Shown: piece by piece, positions 16,586-24,222 of the stretch
Layout of the letters: each line of letters begins with the position of its first letter
Numbering within the stretch: the stretch's first letter is position 1
Assembly (NCBI GenBank): GCA_017553545.1
Contig: JAFZKT010000036.1
Coordinates: forward strand, 1-40,334
Length of the DNA stretch: 40,334 bases
From: Bacteroidales bacterium
GTDB taxonomy: Bacteria; Bacteroidota; Bacteroidia; Bacteroidales; UBA932
Reading direction: 5' to 3'
Notes under the pieces: model-generated
What the model saw: the letters and a program-made list of their open reading frames with translations, nothing else
Database searches by the model: none
What the model was told of the DNA's origin: nothing
Made by a program: the position numbers and the translations under genes

Positions 16586-18004
16586 ATGCGACACTTTTTC
16601 CCCATACTCCTGGTGTGTTTCCTGGGCTCGGTTTTAGGAGCCTCCGCACACGATTTTAAATCCGGAGACCTTTATTTCAACATTACGGGAAAAGATGAAG
16701 TTGAGGTTACACATAAAGGGAAATTCGTTAAGGCGAATCATCCGTCCTACCCCGGGATAAAGGAGATAACCATTCCACCTTCGGTTAGCCGCCGAGGTAT
16801 CGTCTATAAAGTCACCAGTGTCGGAAAGGCAGCCTTTAGTGAATGCAAGGATCTGGAAAAGGTTATCATAGGGGAGGGCATCTCATCCATTGGCGATTAT
16901 GCTTTTCTCAACTGCATGGCACTCGAAGAGGTGGTTATACCTGAGAGTGTCCGGAAAATTGGCGAGAGTGCTTTCTGCAAATCGGGGCTGCCCCTGATTC
17001 GAATTCCACTGACGGTGCTGGAAATCGGGTCTAATGCGTTTTCCGGTTGCGAGCATCTCGCAAAGGTCTTCTACGACGGGGACCCCGACAATCCAACGGA
17101 CTGGAACATCCCTTCCGGATTGTTTGAGAACTGTAAATCGCTCGTTTCGCTTTCGTTGGAGGATCGGCGGGTTACCGGCGTCGGAGACCATGCCTTCCAT
17201 GCTTGTCGGCAGCTTCTATATTTCCCCTACAAGTACTGTAAAGTTATCGGGAATTACGCTTTTGCTTATTGTGACAAGCTAAGCGACACACAAGATGGCA
17301 TCCTCTATTTTGACGCCATTGAAACAATTGGGGAGCATGCCTTTAGTGGCTGCCTGTCCATACAGGAAGTTCTTGTTTCGTCCGAGAACCTTTCCTCTGT
17401 AGGAAGCTATGCTTTCGGCGGCTGTTCTTCATTAATCCGTGTCGTTCTCCCCAAGGGGGTCTCGGCCCTCCCCGGCGATGCGTTCTACGTGACTCCCCTG
17501 CAGGAACTGTATTGTTCCACTTATTCATATAGTATTTCCCTGCAACAATGCAAGCCCACAGTATTCTGTTACGAGAGCCTGTCCAACCTGAAAGACCCCG
17601 GCGAGGACCAGCCGACGGAAATATGCCATCTTACCTATGACAAATCCATCCGGAATAGCAAGGCGACACGCCTGAAGGTGGACATGTGCATCTACAATCA
17701 AGGCGGGTTTGTCATCAAGGTGGGAACGAATACGGATTTCTGCTTCAAAATTATCAAGTACAGTTATTTCCCGGATGCCAAGGAAGTTGTCTTTTACAAT
17801 CCCGACCGCCGCATTTCCCTTCATATCACACCCGACAATGCGGAATTGGTGTATGGCCAGAACTACAGGGAATACTTTTATGTGTCAGGCGCCTCCTCCT
17901 CCACAGACAATGTCAAGGCCATTGGACTGATGGCGGAAAAGTTCGCATTCAAAGAAAAGGGAGGCAGCCCTAGTACGTTGTATTATCACTATATGGGCTT
18001 CTGA
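16586..18004 (+). CDS. BspA-type leucine-rich-repeat surface protein
   Basis: 472 aa. Signal peptide (1-21). Residues about 60-315 hold successive LRR_5 repeats with the consensus (I)G..AF..C..L..V.IP, for example 'VTSVGKAAFSECKDLEKVII', 'ISSIGDYAFLNCMALEEVVI' and 'VGSYAFGGCSSLIRVVLP'. Such repeats build extracellular solenoids used in adhesion by Treponema, Tannerella and gut Bacteroidales. The last 130 residues or so are non-repetitive and end 'YYHYMGF'; no sorting signal is recognised. Its codon use looks more AT-rich than its neighbours, with no GGCCGAT heptamer. It converges on the repeat array at 18053. Confidence 0.85.
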   Translation: MRHFFPILLVCFLGSVLGASAHDFKSGDLYFNITGKDEVEVTHKGKFVKANHPSYPGIKEITIPPSVSRRGIVYKVTSVGKAAFSECKDLEKVIIGEGISSIGDYAFLNCMALEEVVIPESVRKIGESAFCKSGLPLIRIPLTVLEIGSNAFSGCEHLAKVFYDGDPDNPTDWNIPSGLFENCKSLVSLSLEDRRVTGVGDHAFHACRQLLYFPYKYCKVIGNYAFAYCDKLSDTQDGILYFDAIETIGEHAFSGCLSIQEVLVSSENLSSVGSYAFGGCSSLIRVVLPKGVSALPGDAFYVTPLQELYCSTYSYSISLQQCKPTVFCYESLSNLKDPGEDQPTEICHLTYDKSIRNSKATRLKVDMCIYNQGGFVIKVGTNTDFCFKIIKYSYFPDAKEVVFYNPDRRISLHITPDNAELVYGQNYREYFYVSGASSSTDNVKAIGLMAEKFAFKEKGGSPSTLYYHYMGF

Positions 18005-18052
18005 TACGATAGAGGCAGCACTTACCCAGGACCAAAAACTTCTGCTCTTTAC

Positions 18053-18175
18053 GGCGCAGGTACCCCTTGCGAATGGCGCAGGTGTCCCGGCAAAAATTAC
18101 ACCTGCACCAGTTTTAGCCTACACCTGCACCGTTCTGTTCGGGTACCTGCACCATTCGGGCCCCACACCTGCGCC
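18053..18175 (-). repeat. 22-bp-periodic array of GGnGCAGGT units, copy 1
   Basis: On the minus strand four direct units GG(C/T)GCAGGT lie at 18167-18175, 18145-18153, 18123-18131 and 18101-18109, exactly 22 bp apart with unrelated 13-bp spacers. Two inverted units follow at 18075-18083 and 18053-18061, again 22 bp apart. The last direct and first inverted unit form an 11-bp hairpin (18075-18085 with 18099-18109, one G.U-type position) around a 13-nt loop rich in T. Twenty-two is not a multiple of three, so this is not a repeat-protein gene. The gap 18005-18353 holds only this element and a putative terminator. Confidence 0.85.
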
Positions 18176-18187
18176 AGTTAGTATGTG

Positions 18188-18282
18188 GCACGGCAGAACC
18201 TCAATTTTGACCAAATATCCACGCTCTCCCGTGCTCCAGCACGACGGAACCCGAGATTTCGCTGATTATTTGTGTTGCGCCG
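18188..18282 (-). repeat. 95-bp conserved block, copy 1 (paired with 22475-22569)
   Basis: Read on the minus strand it aligns without gaps to 22475-22569, with 84 of 95 positions identical. The most conserved stretches are CGAAATCTCGGGTTCCG and, further on, AGCACGGGAGAGCG followed by TGGATATTTGG. In this copy CGTGCT-GG-AGCACG can form a hairpin, and AGCACGGC just outside one end is complementary to GCCGTGC at the other. It begins 71 bp after the stop of the DUF1508 gene on the same strand and leads directly into the 22-bp array. Confidence 0.85.
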
Positions 18283-18301
18283 TGCTGGACAGGATACAAT
18301 A

Positions 18302-18333
18302 AACGGCGACAACCCCGGAAGGCTGCCGCCGTT
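18302..18333 (-). terminator. Putative terminator of the DUF1508 gene
   Basis: Arms AACGGCG (18302-18308) and CGCCGTT (18327-18333) pair perfectly. On the minus strand the stem is followed by a T-rich TTTATTGTAT. It lies 21 bp beyond the stop codon at 18354 and before the repeat element, so the element would be transcribed only by read-through. Confidence 0.5.
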
Positions 18334-18353
18334 AACTAACTTAAAAAGGGAAA

Positions 18354-18683
18354 CTACAGTTCCTCTACGACGGGGGCTTCCGGAGCGTTCTTGGCGACGG
18401 AGGCGATGCCGGCCTTCAGCGTTGCCGGGGAGGCGTACATCTGGCTGGCGCCCACCACCTGGCCGTTGGAGGCTTTCAGGTTGAAGTAGGGCTTGCCGTT
18501 CTTGGCGACCTTCACCTCGAACCTTTCGGGAATAGCCGCGTTTTTCTTCACGGACTCGATGCCGTTCAGGCAGGCGGGTTTGGTGGTGTAGCCTTCGCTG
18601 GTGAGGATAACCTGGCCGTTGGTGGCCTTCAGGTTGAACTGATACTCCCCGTTTTTACGGAGTGTGATGACGAATTTACCCAT
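18354..18683 (-). CDS. DUF1508 (YegP-like) tandem-domain protein
   Basis: 109 aa. Two copies of the same roughly 48-residue unit: residues 2-50 ('FVITLRKNGEYQFNLKATNG') and 54-103 ('FEVKVAKNGKPYFNLKASNG'), each followed by 'GQV' and a helix ('CLNGIESVKKNA' / 'LKAGIASVAKNA'). This is the YegP fold, a small intertwined alpha/beta protein of unknown biochemical role, found widely in bacteria as tandem pairs. It ends in an acidic tail 'APVVEEL'. It has its own promoter box at 18709 and probably its own terminator. Confidence 0.9.
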   Translation of the reverse strand: MGKFVITLRKNGEYQFNLKATNGQVILTSEGYTTKPACLNGIESVKKNAAIPERFEVKVAKNGKPYFNLKASNGQVVGASQMYASPATLKAGIASVAKNAPEAPVVEEL

Positions 18684-18708
18684 AATTAGTTTTGTGTTGT
18701 TTTGGTAT

Positions 18709-18717
18709 ACAAAAATA
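18709..18717 (-). promoter_or_regulatory. -7 box (TATTTTTGT) for the DUF1508 gene
   Basis: TAnnTTTG match 27 nt upstream of ATG 18683, in an AT-rich 48-bp gap between galM and this gene. It predicts a leader of about 22 nt. Confidence 0.6.
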
Positions 18718-18731
18718 AGAATTATTCTGGA

Positions 18732-19787
18732 TTATTCCACATCAAAAGCCCAAATTATTGCCTCCTGGAAAACCTCCCCCGGCTTTAATACCGTAGAGGG
18801 ATACTCAGGCTTGTTGGGCGAATCCGGGCAGTGCTGGCATTCGATGGCCACGGCGTCGTAGTCTTCATAGGCGCGGCCGCCTTTTCCCACCGGGCAGCCC
18901 TTAAGCCAGTTGCCGGTGTAGATTTGCACGGCGGGCTGGGTGGTGTAAACGGTGAGATGCCGCCCTGAATGAGCGGCCCAAAGCTGTGCGGCCTCCGTCA
19001 ACTGCCCCGGCATGGCGCCGTCGATGAGGAAGCAGTTGTCGTAGCCCTTGCCGATTTTCAGCGCGGGGAAGTCGGCCTTGATATCCCGGCCGACAGCCTT
19101 CGCCTCCACGAAATCCATCGGCGTTCCCGCCACGTCTTCCGGAGCGCCCAGCGGGATCAACGACTCATCCGTGGGGAGCCACTGGGAGGCGTTGAGCTGG
19201 AGCTTATGGTCCAATACGCTGCCGGAAGCCTCCCCGTCCAGGTTGAAGTAGACGTGGTTGGTGAGGTTTACCACCGTGGGTTTGTCGGCCTGTGCCGTAA
19301 GGATGAGCTTGAGGGAATTGTCCTCCCCCCAGGTGTAATGCGCAACAGCTTTCAGGTTGCCGGGATAGCCTGCCTCGCCGTCCTCGGAGAAGTAGGTGAA
19401 TTCCACGGCATCACCCTCGATGCGGCTGTCCCACACCTGGTTCTGAAAGCCGTCGGGACCGCCGTGCAGGTGGTTGGGGCCGTTGTTGATGGGCAGCGAA
19501 AAATCCTTTCCGTCCAGCGTGAAATGTCCCTTCGCGATTCGGTTGGCATAGCGGCCGGGTATCTTTCCGGAGCAGGGGCCGTCGGCAAAATAGTCCAGGG
19601 GATTGGGATAGCCGATGACAACATCGGCCAGCCTCCCTTCCGCATCCGGCACATTGATGGAGACGATGGCGGCTCCTACGCTGCAAAGTTGCACGCTGGC
19701 GCCCGAAGCGTTCTTCAGGGTGTAGAGGAAAATCTCTTTTCCGTCGGGGGTCTTTCCCCACAGTTTTTTGTCGATGGCAGATGTCAT
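18732..19787 (-). CDS. galM: Aldose 1-epimerase (mutarotase)
   Basis: 351 aa. It interconverts alpha- and beta-anomers of glucose and galactose, the first step for galactose use by the Leloir pathway; galK lies 11 kb away at 30138. Motifs: 'GRYANRIAKGHF' substrate loop, 'INNGPNHLHGGPDGF', the catalytic His in 'VNLTNHVYFNL', and the general-base Glu in 'VAIECQHCPDSPN'. No signal peptide, so cytoplasmic. The start at 19787 was preferred over 19817 because it lies downstream of the -7 box at 19804 and matches the family length. Divergent from mutS. Confidence 0.95.
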   Translation of the reverse strand: MTSAIDKKLWGKTPDGKEIFLYTLKNASGASVQLCSVGAAIVSINVPDAEGRLADVVIGYPNPLDYFADGPCSGKIPGRYANRIAKGHFTLDGKDFSLPINNGPNHLHGGPDGFQNQVWDSRIEGDAVEFTYFSEDGEAGYPGNLKAVAHYTWGEDNSLKLILTAQADKPTVVNLTNHVYFNLDGEASGSVLDHKLQLNASQWLPTDESLIPLGAPEDVAGTPMDFVEAKAVGRDIKADFPALKIGKGYDNCFLIDGAMPGQLTEAAQLWAAHSGRHLTVYTTQPAVQIYTGNWLKGCPVGKGGRAYEDYDAVAIECQHCPDSPNKPEYPSTVLKPGEVFQEAIIWAFDVE

Positions 19788-19803
19788 GGTGAACAGTGTT
19801 TTT

Positions 19804-19812
19804 ACAAATGTA
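19804..19812 (-). promoter_or_regulatory. -7 box (TACATTTGT) for galM
   Basis: TAnnTTTG match, G 18 nt before ATG 19787. The divergent mutS box begins 13 bp away. Confidence 0.65.
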
Positions 19813-19825
19813 CGCAATTATTTCT

Positions 19826-19834
19826 TATCTTTGT
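19826..19834 (+). promoter_or_regulatory. -7 box (TATCTTTGT) for mutS; predicts a leaderless transcript
   Basis: TAnnTTTG match, G 7 nt before ATG 19840. Transcription should begin within about 3 nt of the start codon. Confidence 0.65.
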
Positions 19835-19839
19835 ATGCT

Positions 19840-22464
19840 ATGGCAAAAATCGCGGAAGATACTCCCATGCTGCGGCATTACTTCGAGGTTAAGGCAACGC
19901 ACCCCGAAGCCCTGCTGCTGTATCGCGTGGGAGACTTTTATGAGACTTATGCCGACGATGCCATCACGGCCGTGAAGGTGCTGGGCCTGGTCCAGACAAA
20001 GAAATCCAATGGGGAAAAGGGCCCCGTGGCCATGGCCGGCTTCCCGCATCACGCCCTGGAGAATTACCTCACGAAACTGGTGCGCGCCGGCTACAAAGTG
20101 GCGGTGTGCGACCAGCTGGAGGACCCGAAATTCGCCAAAAAGCTGGTAAAGCGCGGCGTGACGGAGATTGTCACCCCCGGCATCTCCTTCGGGGAGAATA
20201 TGCTGGAAGTGAAAGAGAACAACTTCCTGTGCGGTCTCACCGTGGAAAAGGACCAGTGCGGCGCCGCGTTCCTGGATGTATCCACCGGGCAGTTCCAGGT
20301 GGCGCAGGGTTCGCTGGACTACATTGCCACCCTGGTTGGTTCCCTGAAACCCAAGGAGCTGGTGGTCCAGCGCGGCTGCGAAAAAGGCTTCAAGGAGCGC
20401 CTGGGGGATATTTTCATTACCTCCATCGACGAATGGGCCTTCGTTTACGATGCCGCCGTGGAGCGCCTCAAGCGGCAGCTTCAGGTGGAAAGCCTGAAAG
20501 GGTTCGCGGTGGATCCCTATCCGCTGGGCATCTGCAGCTGCGGCGCGTTGCTGGTTTATCTGGAGCAGACGCAGCACAGCGGCCTCAAGAACATCTGCAC
20601 GTTAGGGCGCATCGACGAAGGAAAGTTCGTCTGGATGGACCGCTTCACCCTCCGTAATCTGGAAGTATTCCAAAGTGCGGCCGGGGAGGGCGGCGTCTCG
20701 CTGGTGCAGACGCTGGACCGCTGCTCCTCGCCGATGGGCGCCCGTATGCTGCGGCAGTGGCTGGCGATGCCCATCATGGACATCAAGGAGCTGGAAGGCC
20801 GATACGACATTGTCCAATACTTCACCGAAAATCCCGACACCCTGGAGGGAACGGAAATCGACCTCGGGAAAATCGGCGACATGGAGCGCATCCTGGGCCG
20901 TATCGCCACCGGGAAAGCCTATCCCCGCGAGGTGATGCAGCTGGGCCGCGGGCTTGCGCTCATCGGCCCCATCCGGGAACGCCTGCAGGACAGTCCCGCG
21001 CTGGAAAAACTGCTCAAGGGCCTGAAGAACTGCGAAAAGCTCCTCGCCGAAATCCGCCGCGTGATGGATCCGGAGCCCGCTATCCAGATTGGGAAAGGCC
21101 CCGTGATTGCGGAAGGCGTGGACGAAGAGCTGGACGAGCTGCGCGGCCTCTCCGCCGGCGGCAAGGATTACCTCCTGCAGATGCAGCAGCGGGAGGCCGA
21201 AAGAACCGGAATCTCTTCGCTGAAGATTGCCTACAACAACGTTTTCGGCTACTATATCGAAGTCCGCAACACTTACAAGGACCAGGTACCGCCGGAGTGG
21301 ATTCGTAAGCAGACGCTGGTAAATGCGGAGCGGTACATTACTGAGGAACTGAAGGCCTACGAAGAAAAGATTCTCACGGCCGAAGACCGCATCTACGCCA
21401 TTGAAACCCGCATTTACGGGGAACTCATCGGCCATATCCAGCAGCAGATCCCCGCCATCCAGTGCAACAGCCGGATCCTGGCGAAACTGGACGTTCTGGC
21501 CGGCTTTGCCCGGCAGGCCCTGGACTGGCACTACTGCCGTCCGGAAGTGAACGACTCCAAGGCGCTTGATATCCGCGCCGGCCGCCATCCTGTCATCGAG
21601 ACGCTGATGCCCGCCGGGGAGGAATACGTTCCCAACGACGTGTATCTGGATGCGGAAAAGCAGCAGATCATCATTCTCACCGGTCCCAACATGGCGGGTA
21701 AGTCGGCCCTGTTGAGGCAGACGGCGCTCATCGCCCTGATGGCCCAGACGGGATCTTTCGTTCCTGCAGCGGAAGCGCACATCGGCTATCTGGACAAACT
21801 CTTCACCCGCGTGGGGGCTACGGACAACATCTCCCGCGGCGAATCCACCTTCATGGTGGAAATGCTGGAGACGGCGATGATTCTGAACAACCTGAGCGGA
21901 CGTTCGCTGGTGCTGCTGGATGAAATCGGCCGCGGCACCTCCACCTACGACGGCATGTCCATCGCCCGCGGCATCGTGGAATACATCCACGAATACGGCA
22001 AGGGCGCCAAGACGCTTTTCGCCACGCATTATCACGAACTGAATGATCTGGAAGGCCTTTTCCCGCGCGTGAAGAACTTCCACGTGACGGTGAAGGAAGT
22101 GGGCCGGGAAGTGCTCTTCCTCCGCAAGATCAAGGAGGGCGGGACGGCGCACAGCTTCGGTATCCACGTGGCGCGGATGGCCGGTATGCCGGGGCCCGTG
22201 CTGGACAGCGCGGAACGCACCCTTAAGGCGCTGGAGAACAGCCAGCGGCTGGATGCCATCGGCGCGCTCACGCCCGTGAAGCCCCACCAGACCAAAGCCG
22301 GCAAAGTGGAGGGCGACGGTTCTCTGCAATTATCCATGTTCCAGCTGGACGATCCTCTGCTGGAGTCGTTAAGGGACCGTCTCAAGGCCGCGGACCTCAA
22401 CAACATGACGCCTCTGCAGGCATTTGACCTCCTGCGGGTGATGAAAGAAGAGTTGGGAATTTAA
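19840..22464 (+). CDS. mutS: DNA mismatch repair protein MutS
   Basis: 874 aa, normal for MutS1. The mismatch-probing Phe-x-Glu motif is present in GDFYETY (31-37, Phe33 and Glu35). The C-terminal ATPase has Walker A TGPNMAGKS (about 614-622), 'STFMVEMLET', the Walker B/signature region 'LVLLDEIGRGTSTYDG' and 'ATHYHEL'. It binds mismatches and small loops as a dimer and recruits MutL, which is not in this window. The start at 19840 gives the usual N-terminus; an upstream ATG at 19768 would run through both promoters. The repeat element at 22475 begins 10 bp after its stop codon. Confidence 0.97.
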   Translation: MAKIAEDTPMLRHYFEVKATHPEALLLYRVGDFYETYADDAITAVKVLGLVQTKKSNGEKGPVAMAGFPHHALENYLTKLVRAGYKVAVCDQLEDPKFAKKLVKRGVTEIVTPGISFGENMLEVKENNFLCGLTVEKDQCGAAFLDVSTGQFQVAQGSLDYIATLVGSLKPKELVVQRGCEKGFKERLGDIFITSIDEWAFVYDAAVERLKRQLQVESLKGFAVDPYPLGICSCGALLVYLEQTQHSGLKNICTLGRIDEGKFVWMDRFTLRNLEVFQSAAGEGGVSLVQTLDRCSSPMGARMLRQWLAMPIMDIKELEGRYDIVQYFTENPDTLEGTEIDLGKIGDMERILGRIATGKAYPREVMQLGRGLALIGPIRERLQDSPALEKLLKGLKNCEKLLAEIRRVMDPEPAIQIGKGPVIAEGVDEELDELRGLSAGGKDYLLQMQQREAERTGISSLKIAYNNVFGYYIEVRNTYKDQVPPEWIRKQTLVNAERYITEELKAYEEKILTAEDRIYAIETRIYGELIGHIQQQIPAIQCNSRILAKLDVLAGFARQALDWHYCRPEVNDSKALDIRAGRHPVIETLMPAGEEYVPNDVYLDAEKQQIIILTGPNMAGKSALLRQTALIALMAQTGSFVPAAEAHIGYLDKLFTRVGATDNISRGESTFMVEMLETAMILNNLSGRSLVLLDEIGRGTSTYDGMSIARGIVEYIHEYGKGAKTLFATHYHELNDLEGLFPRVKNFHVTVKEVGREVLFLRKIKEGGTAHSFGIHVARMAGMPGPVLDSAERTLKALENSQRLDAIGALTPVKPHQTKAGKVEGDGSLQLSMFQLDDPLLESLRDRLKAADLNNMTPLQAFDLLRVMKEELGI

Positions 22465-22474
22465 TTCCACCGCC

Positions 22475-22569
22475 CGGCGCAGCGTAAATAATTGGCGAAA
22501 TCTCGGGTTCCGCCGGGCTATAGCACGGGAGAGCGTGGATATTTGGCCAAAATTGGGGTTCTGCCGTGC
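22475..22569 (+). repeat. 95-bp conserved block, copy 2 (paired with 18188-18282)
   Basis: Gap-free partner of the minus-strand block at 18188-18282 (84/95 identical). It starts 10 bp after the mutS stop, in the same orientation. The palindrome TTTGGCCAAA is perfect here and has one change in copy 1. The hairpin CGTGCT-AGCACG of copy 1 is altered to CGGGCT-AGCACG, so strict base-pairing is not conserved at that place. Confidence 0.85.
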
Positions 22570-22581
22570 TGCTTCCAAACT

Positions 22582-22760
22582 GGTGCAGGACCCGGATGGA
22601 GCAGGTGCAAGGCTCGGATGGCGCAGGTGTGGGGACTGAATGGAGCAGGTGCATTTTTTGCCGGGGTTCCTGCGCCACTAGAACGCACGGAATGCAGAAA
22701 TGCGGCGCAGGTGCAGACACTTTCATTGCACCTGCTCCATTTGCACAGGGTACCTGCGCC
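22582..22760 (+). repeat. 22-bp-periodic array of GGnGCAGGT units, copy 2
   Basis: Direct units at 22582-22590 (ending GGA), 22598-22606, 22620-22628 and 22642-22650: the first step is 16 bp and the next two are 22 bp. As in copy 1, a T-run and GCCGGGG follow the fourth unit, then an inverted CCTGCGCC (to 22676). Copy 2 carries extra material: another direct unit (22704-22712) and inverted units at 22730-22738 and 22752-22760, again 22 bp apart. The gap 22465-22842 holds only this element and the long hairpin after it. Confidence 0.85.
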
Positions 22761-22774
22761 GCTCGATGCAATAT

Positions 22775-22835
22775 GGGCGGGGTGGAAAGCGAACAACGTG
22801 AGCGGAGTCCCCCGGACACCTGTTCCACCCCGCCC
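22775..22835. repeat. Long hairpin with a perfect 13-bp stem before the transporter stop
   Basis: GGGCGGGGTGGAA (22775-22787) pairs exactly with TTCCACCCCGCCC (22823-22835) around a 35-nt loop. It lies 7 bp beyond the stop codon of the minus-strand transporter. No T-tract follows on either strand, so it is not a standard terminator; it could be a REP-like element or a transcript-stabilising 3' stem. Confidence 0.6.
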
Positions 22836-22842
22836 CGCAGAA

Positions 22843-24201
22843 CTACATCAGCAGATTCGTGACAAACACCACGATAATGCCCACGGGGGCGACGTAACGC
22901 ATCAGGAAATAGACGGCGCCGAAGAGGCGGACGTTCTTCGTGCCGCCGTTGGTGAATTCGTCGCGGACATCGGCCTTGGACATCTTCCAGCCCACGAAGA
23001 GGGTGAAGATGAGACCGCCCATCGGCATCAGCCAGTCGGAGCACAGGTGGTCCAGGAAGAAGAAAAAGGTGGCGCCCAGAATCTTCACACCGGAAAGCGG
23101 GCCGAAAGACAGGCTGCACAGTACCCCCACCAGCCAGCAGAGGAACCCCAGCAGCAGGGTGGCGTTGCGGCGTTTGAAGCCCTTTTCGTCGGCGAGAAAA
23201 GCCACGCCCACTTCCAGCATGGAGATGGCCGATGTCAGCGCGGCCGCCAGGATGGTCACGAAGAAGAAGACCGATATAACCGAACTCACCAGCGGCACGC
23301 CCTCGCCCATCTTGTTGAAGATATAGGGCAGGGTTTCGAACAGCAGGGACGGCCCGTCGGTAGGCTTAAGCCCCGCGGCAAACACGCTGGGGATGACGGC
23401 GAAAGCGGCGATGAGGGCGAAGATAAGGTCGCTCACGGCCGTCCCCACGCCGGAAATGTGCAGGTCCTCCTCCTTTTTAACGTATGAGGCATAGGTGAGA
23501 ATGGCCCCCACGCCCAGCGACAGCGAGAAGAAGGCCTGTCCCAGGGCGGCGGCGCAGGCGCCCGCCGTCAGACGGGAGAAATCCGGCTTCAGCAGATATT
23601 CCACGCCCGCAAACGCGCCCGGCAGCGTGAGGGAATAGACGGCGATGACCAAAATCAGCAGGAACAGCGCCGGCATCGCCAGTTTGGAGAACTTCTCTAT
23701 CCCCTTGGACACCCCGCCCAGGACCACGGCCACCACTGCGGCCATAAAGACCGTATGCGTGAGGATGGGCTGATAAGGCGAGGAGATGAAGCGGCCGAAA
23801 AAATCTGGAATCTCGGAGGCCGGCATATCCATGAAGTCGAAGGAGAGGGACTTGAAGAGGTATTCCACGCTCCAACCGCCCACTACGGAATAGTAACTGA
23901 GAATGAGTATCGGGGAAATGATGGTCAGCAGGCCCGCCCAGCGCCAGGGAGTGCCCGGGGCTAGTTTTTTCATCGCGCCGAAAGTGTCCGAGCGGGAACG
24001 GCGGCCGATAATGGATTCCGCGTATAAGATGGGGAGTCCAAGAACAAGGGTGGCGGCGATATAGACCAGAATGAAAGCCGCGCCGCCGTATTCGCCCAGA
24101 ATATAGGGGAAGCGCCAGATATTGCCCAGGCCCACGGCACTTCCGGCCATGGCGGCAATGACAGCGAAGCGGCTGCCGAATTTTTCTCGTTTCTGTTCCA
24201 T
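22843..24201 (-). CDS. Sodium-dependent transporter, neurotransmitter:sodium symporter (NSS/SNF) family
   Basis: 452 aa, about 11-12 membrane segments. The N-terminal signature GSAVGLGNIWRFPY (20-33) is the unwound TM1 that binds Na+ and substrate in LeuT; 'LGLPILYAESIIGRRSR' follows. Bacterial members usually import amino acids or tryptophan-like substrates; the substrate here cannot be told. ATG 24201 was preferred over TTG 24204. It is the last gene of a thyA-folA-transporter run, 21 bp after folA. The association with folate enzymes is probably organisational. Confidence 0.9.
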   Translation of the reverse strand: MEQKREKFGSRFAVIAAMAGSAVGLGNIWRFPYILGEYGGAAFILVYIAATLVLGLPILYAESIIGRRSRSDTFGAMKKLAPGTPWRWAGLLTIISPILILSYYSVVGGWSVEYLFKSLSFDFMDMPASEIPDFFGRFISSPYQPILTHTVFMAAVVAVVLGGVSKGIEKFSKLAMPALFLLILVIAVYSLTLPGAFAGVEYLLKPDFSRLTAGACAAALGQAFFSLSLGVGAILTYASYVKKEEDLHISGVGTAVSDLIFALIAAFAVIPSVFAAGLKPTDGPSLLFETLPYIFNKMGEGVPLVSSVISVFFFVTILAAALTSAISMLEVGVAFLADEKGFKRRNATLLLGFLCWLVGVLCSLSFGPLSGVKILGATFFFFLDHLCSDWLMPMGGLIFTLFVGWKMSKADVRDEFTNGGTKNVRLFGAVYFLMRYVAPVGIIVVFVTNLLM

Positions 24202-24222
24202 CAAGTTCGTTTTACCGTCCTT

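Noticed and set aside
18053-18175. CRISPR-like array
   Set aside because: Repeat cores are only 9 bp with 13-bp gaps, some units are inverted, and no cas genes lie nearby.
20602-22329. 575-aa open frame antisense to mutS (also long antisense frames at 8400-10025 and 14213-15190)
   Set aside because: They mirror strong genes, lack own family motifs or promoters, and follow from high-GC codon use in the real gene.
22775-22835. Intrinsic terminator for the transporter
   Set aside because: No T-tract follows on either strand and the loop is 35 nt long, so I list it as a hairpin only.
22492-23487. 331-aa open frame across the repeat array and transporter
   Set aside because: It runs antisense through the NSS transporter, and the 22-bp repeat rotates the frame at every unit, so no protein repeat is encoded.
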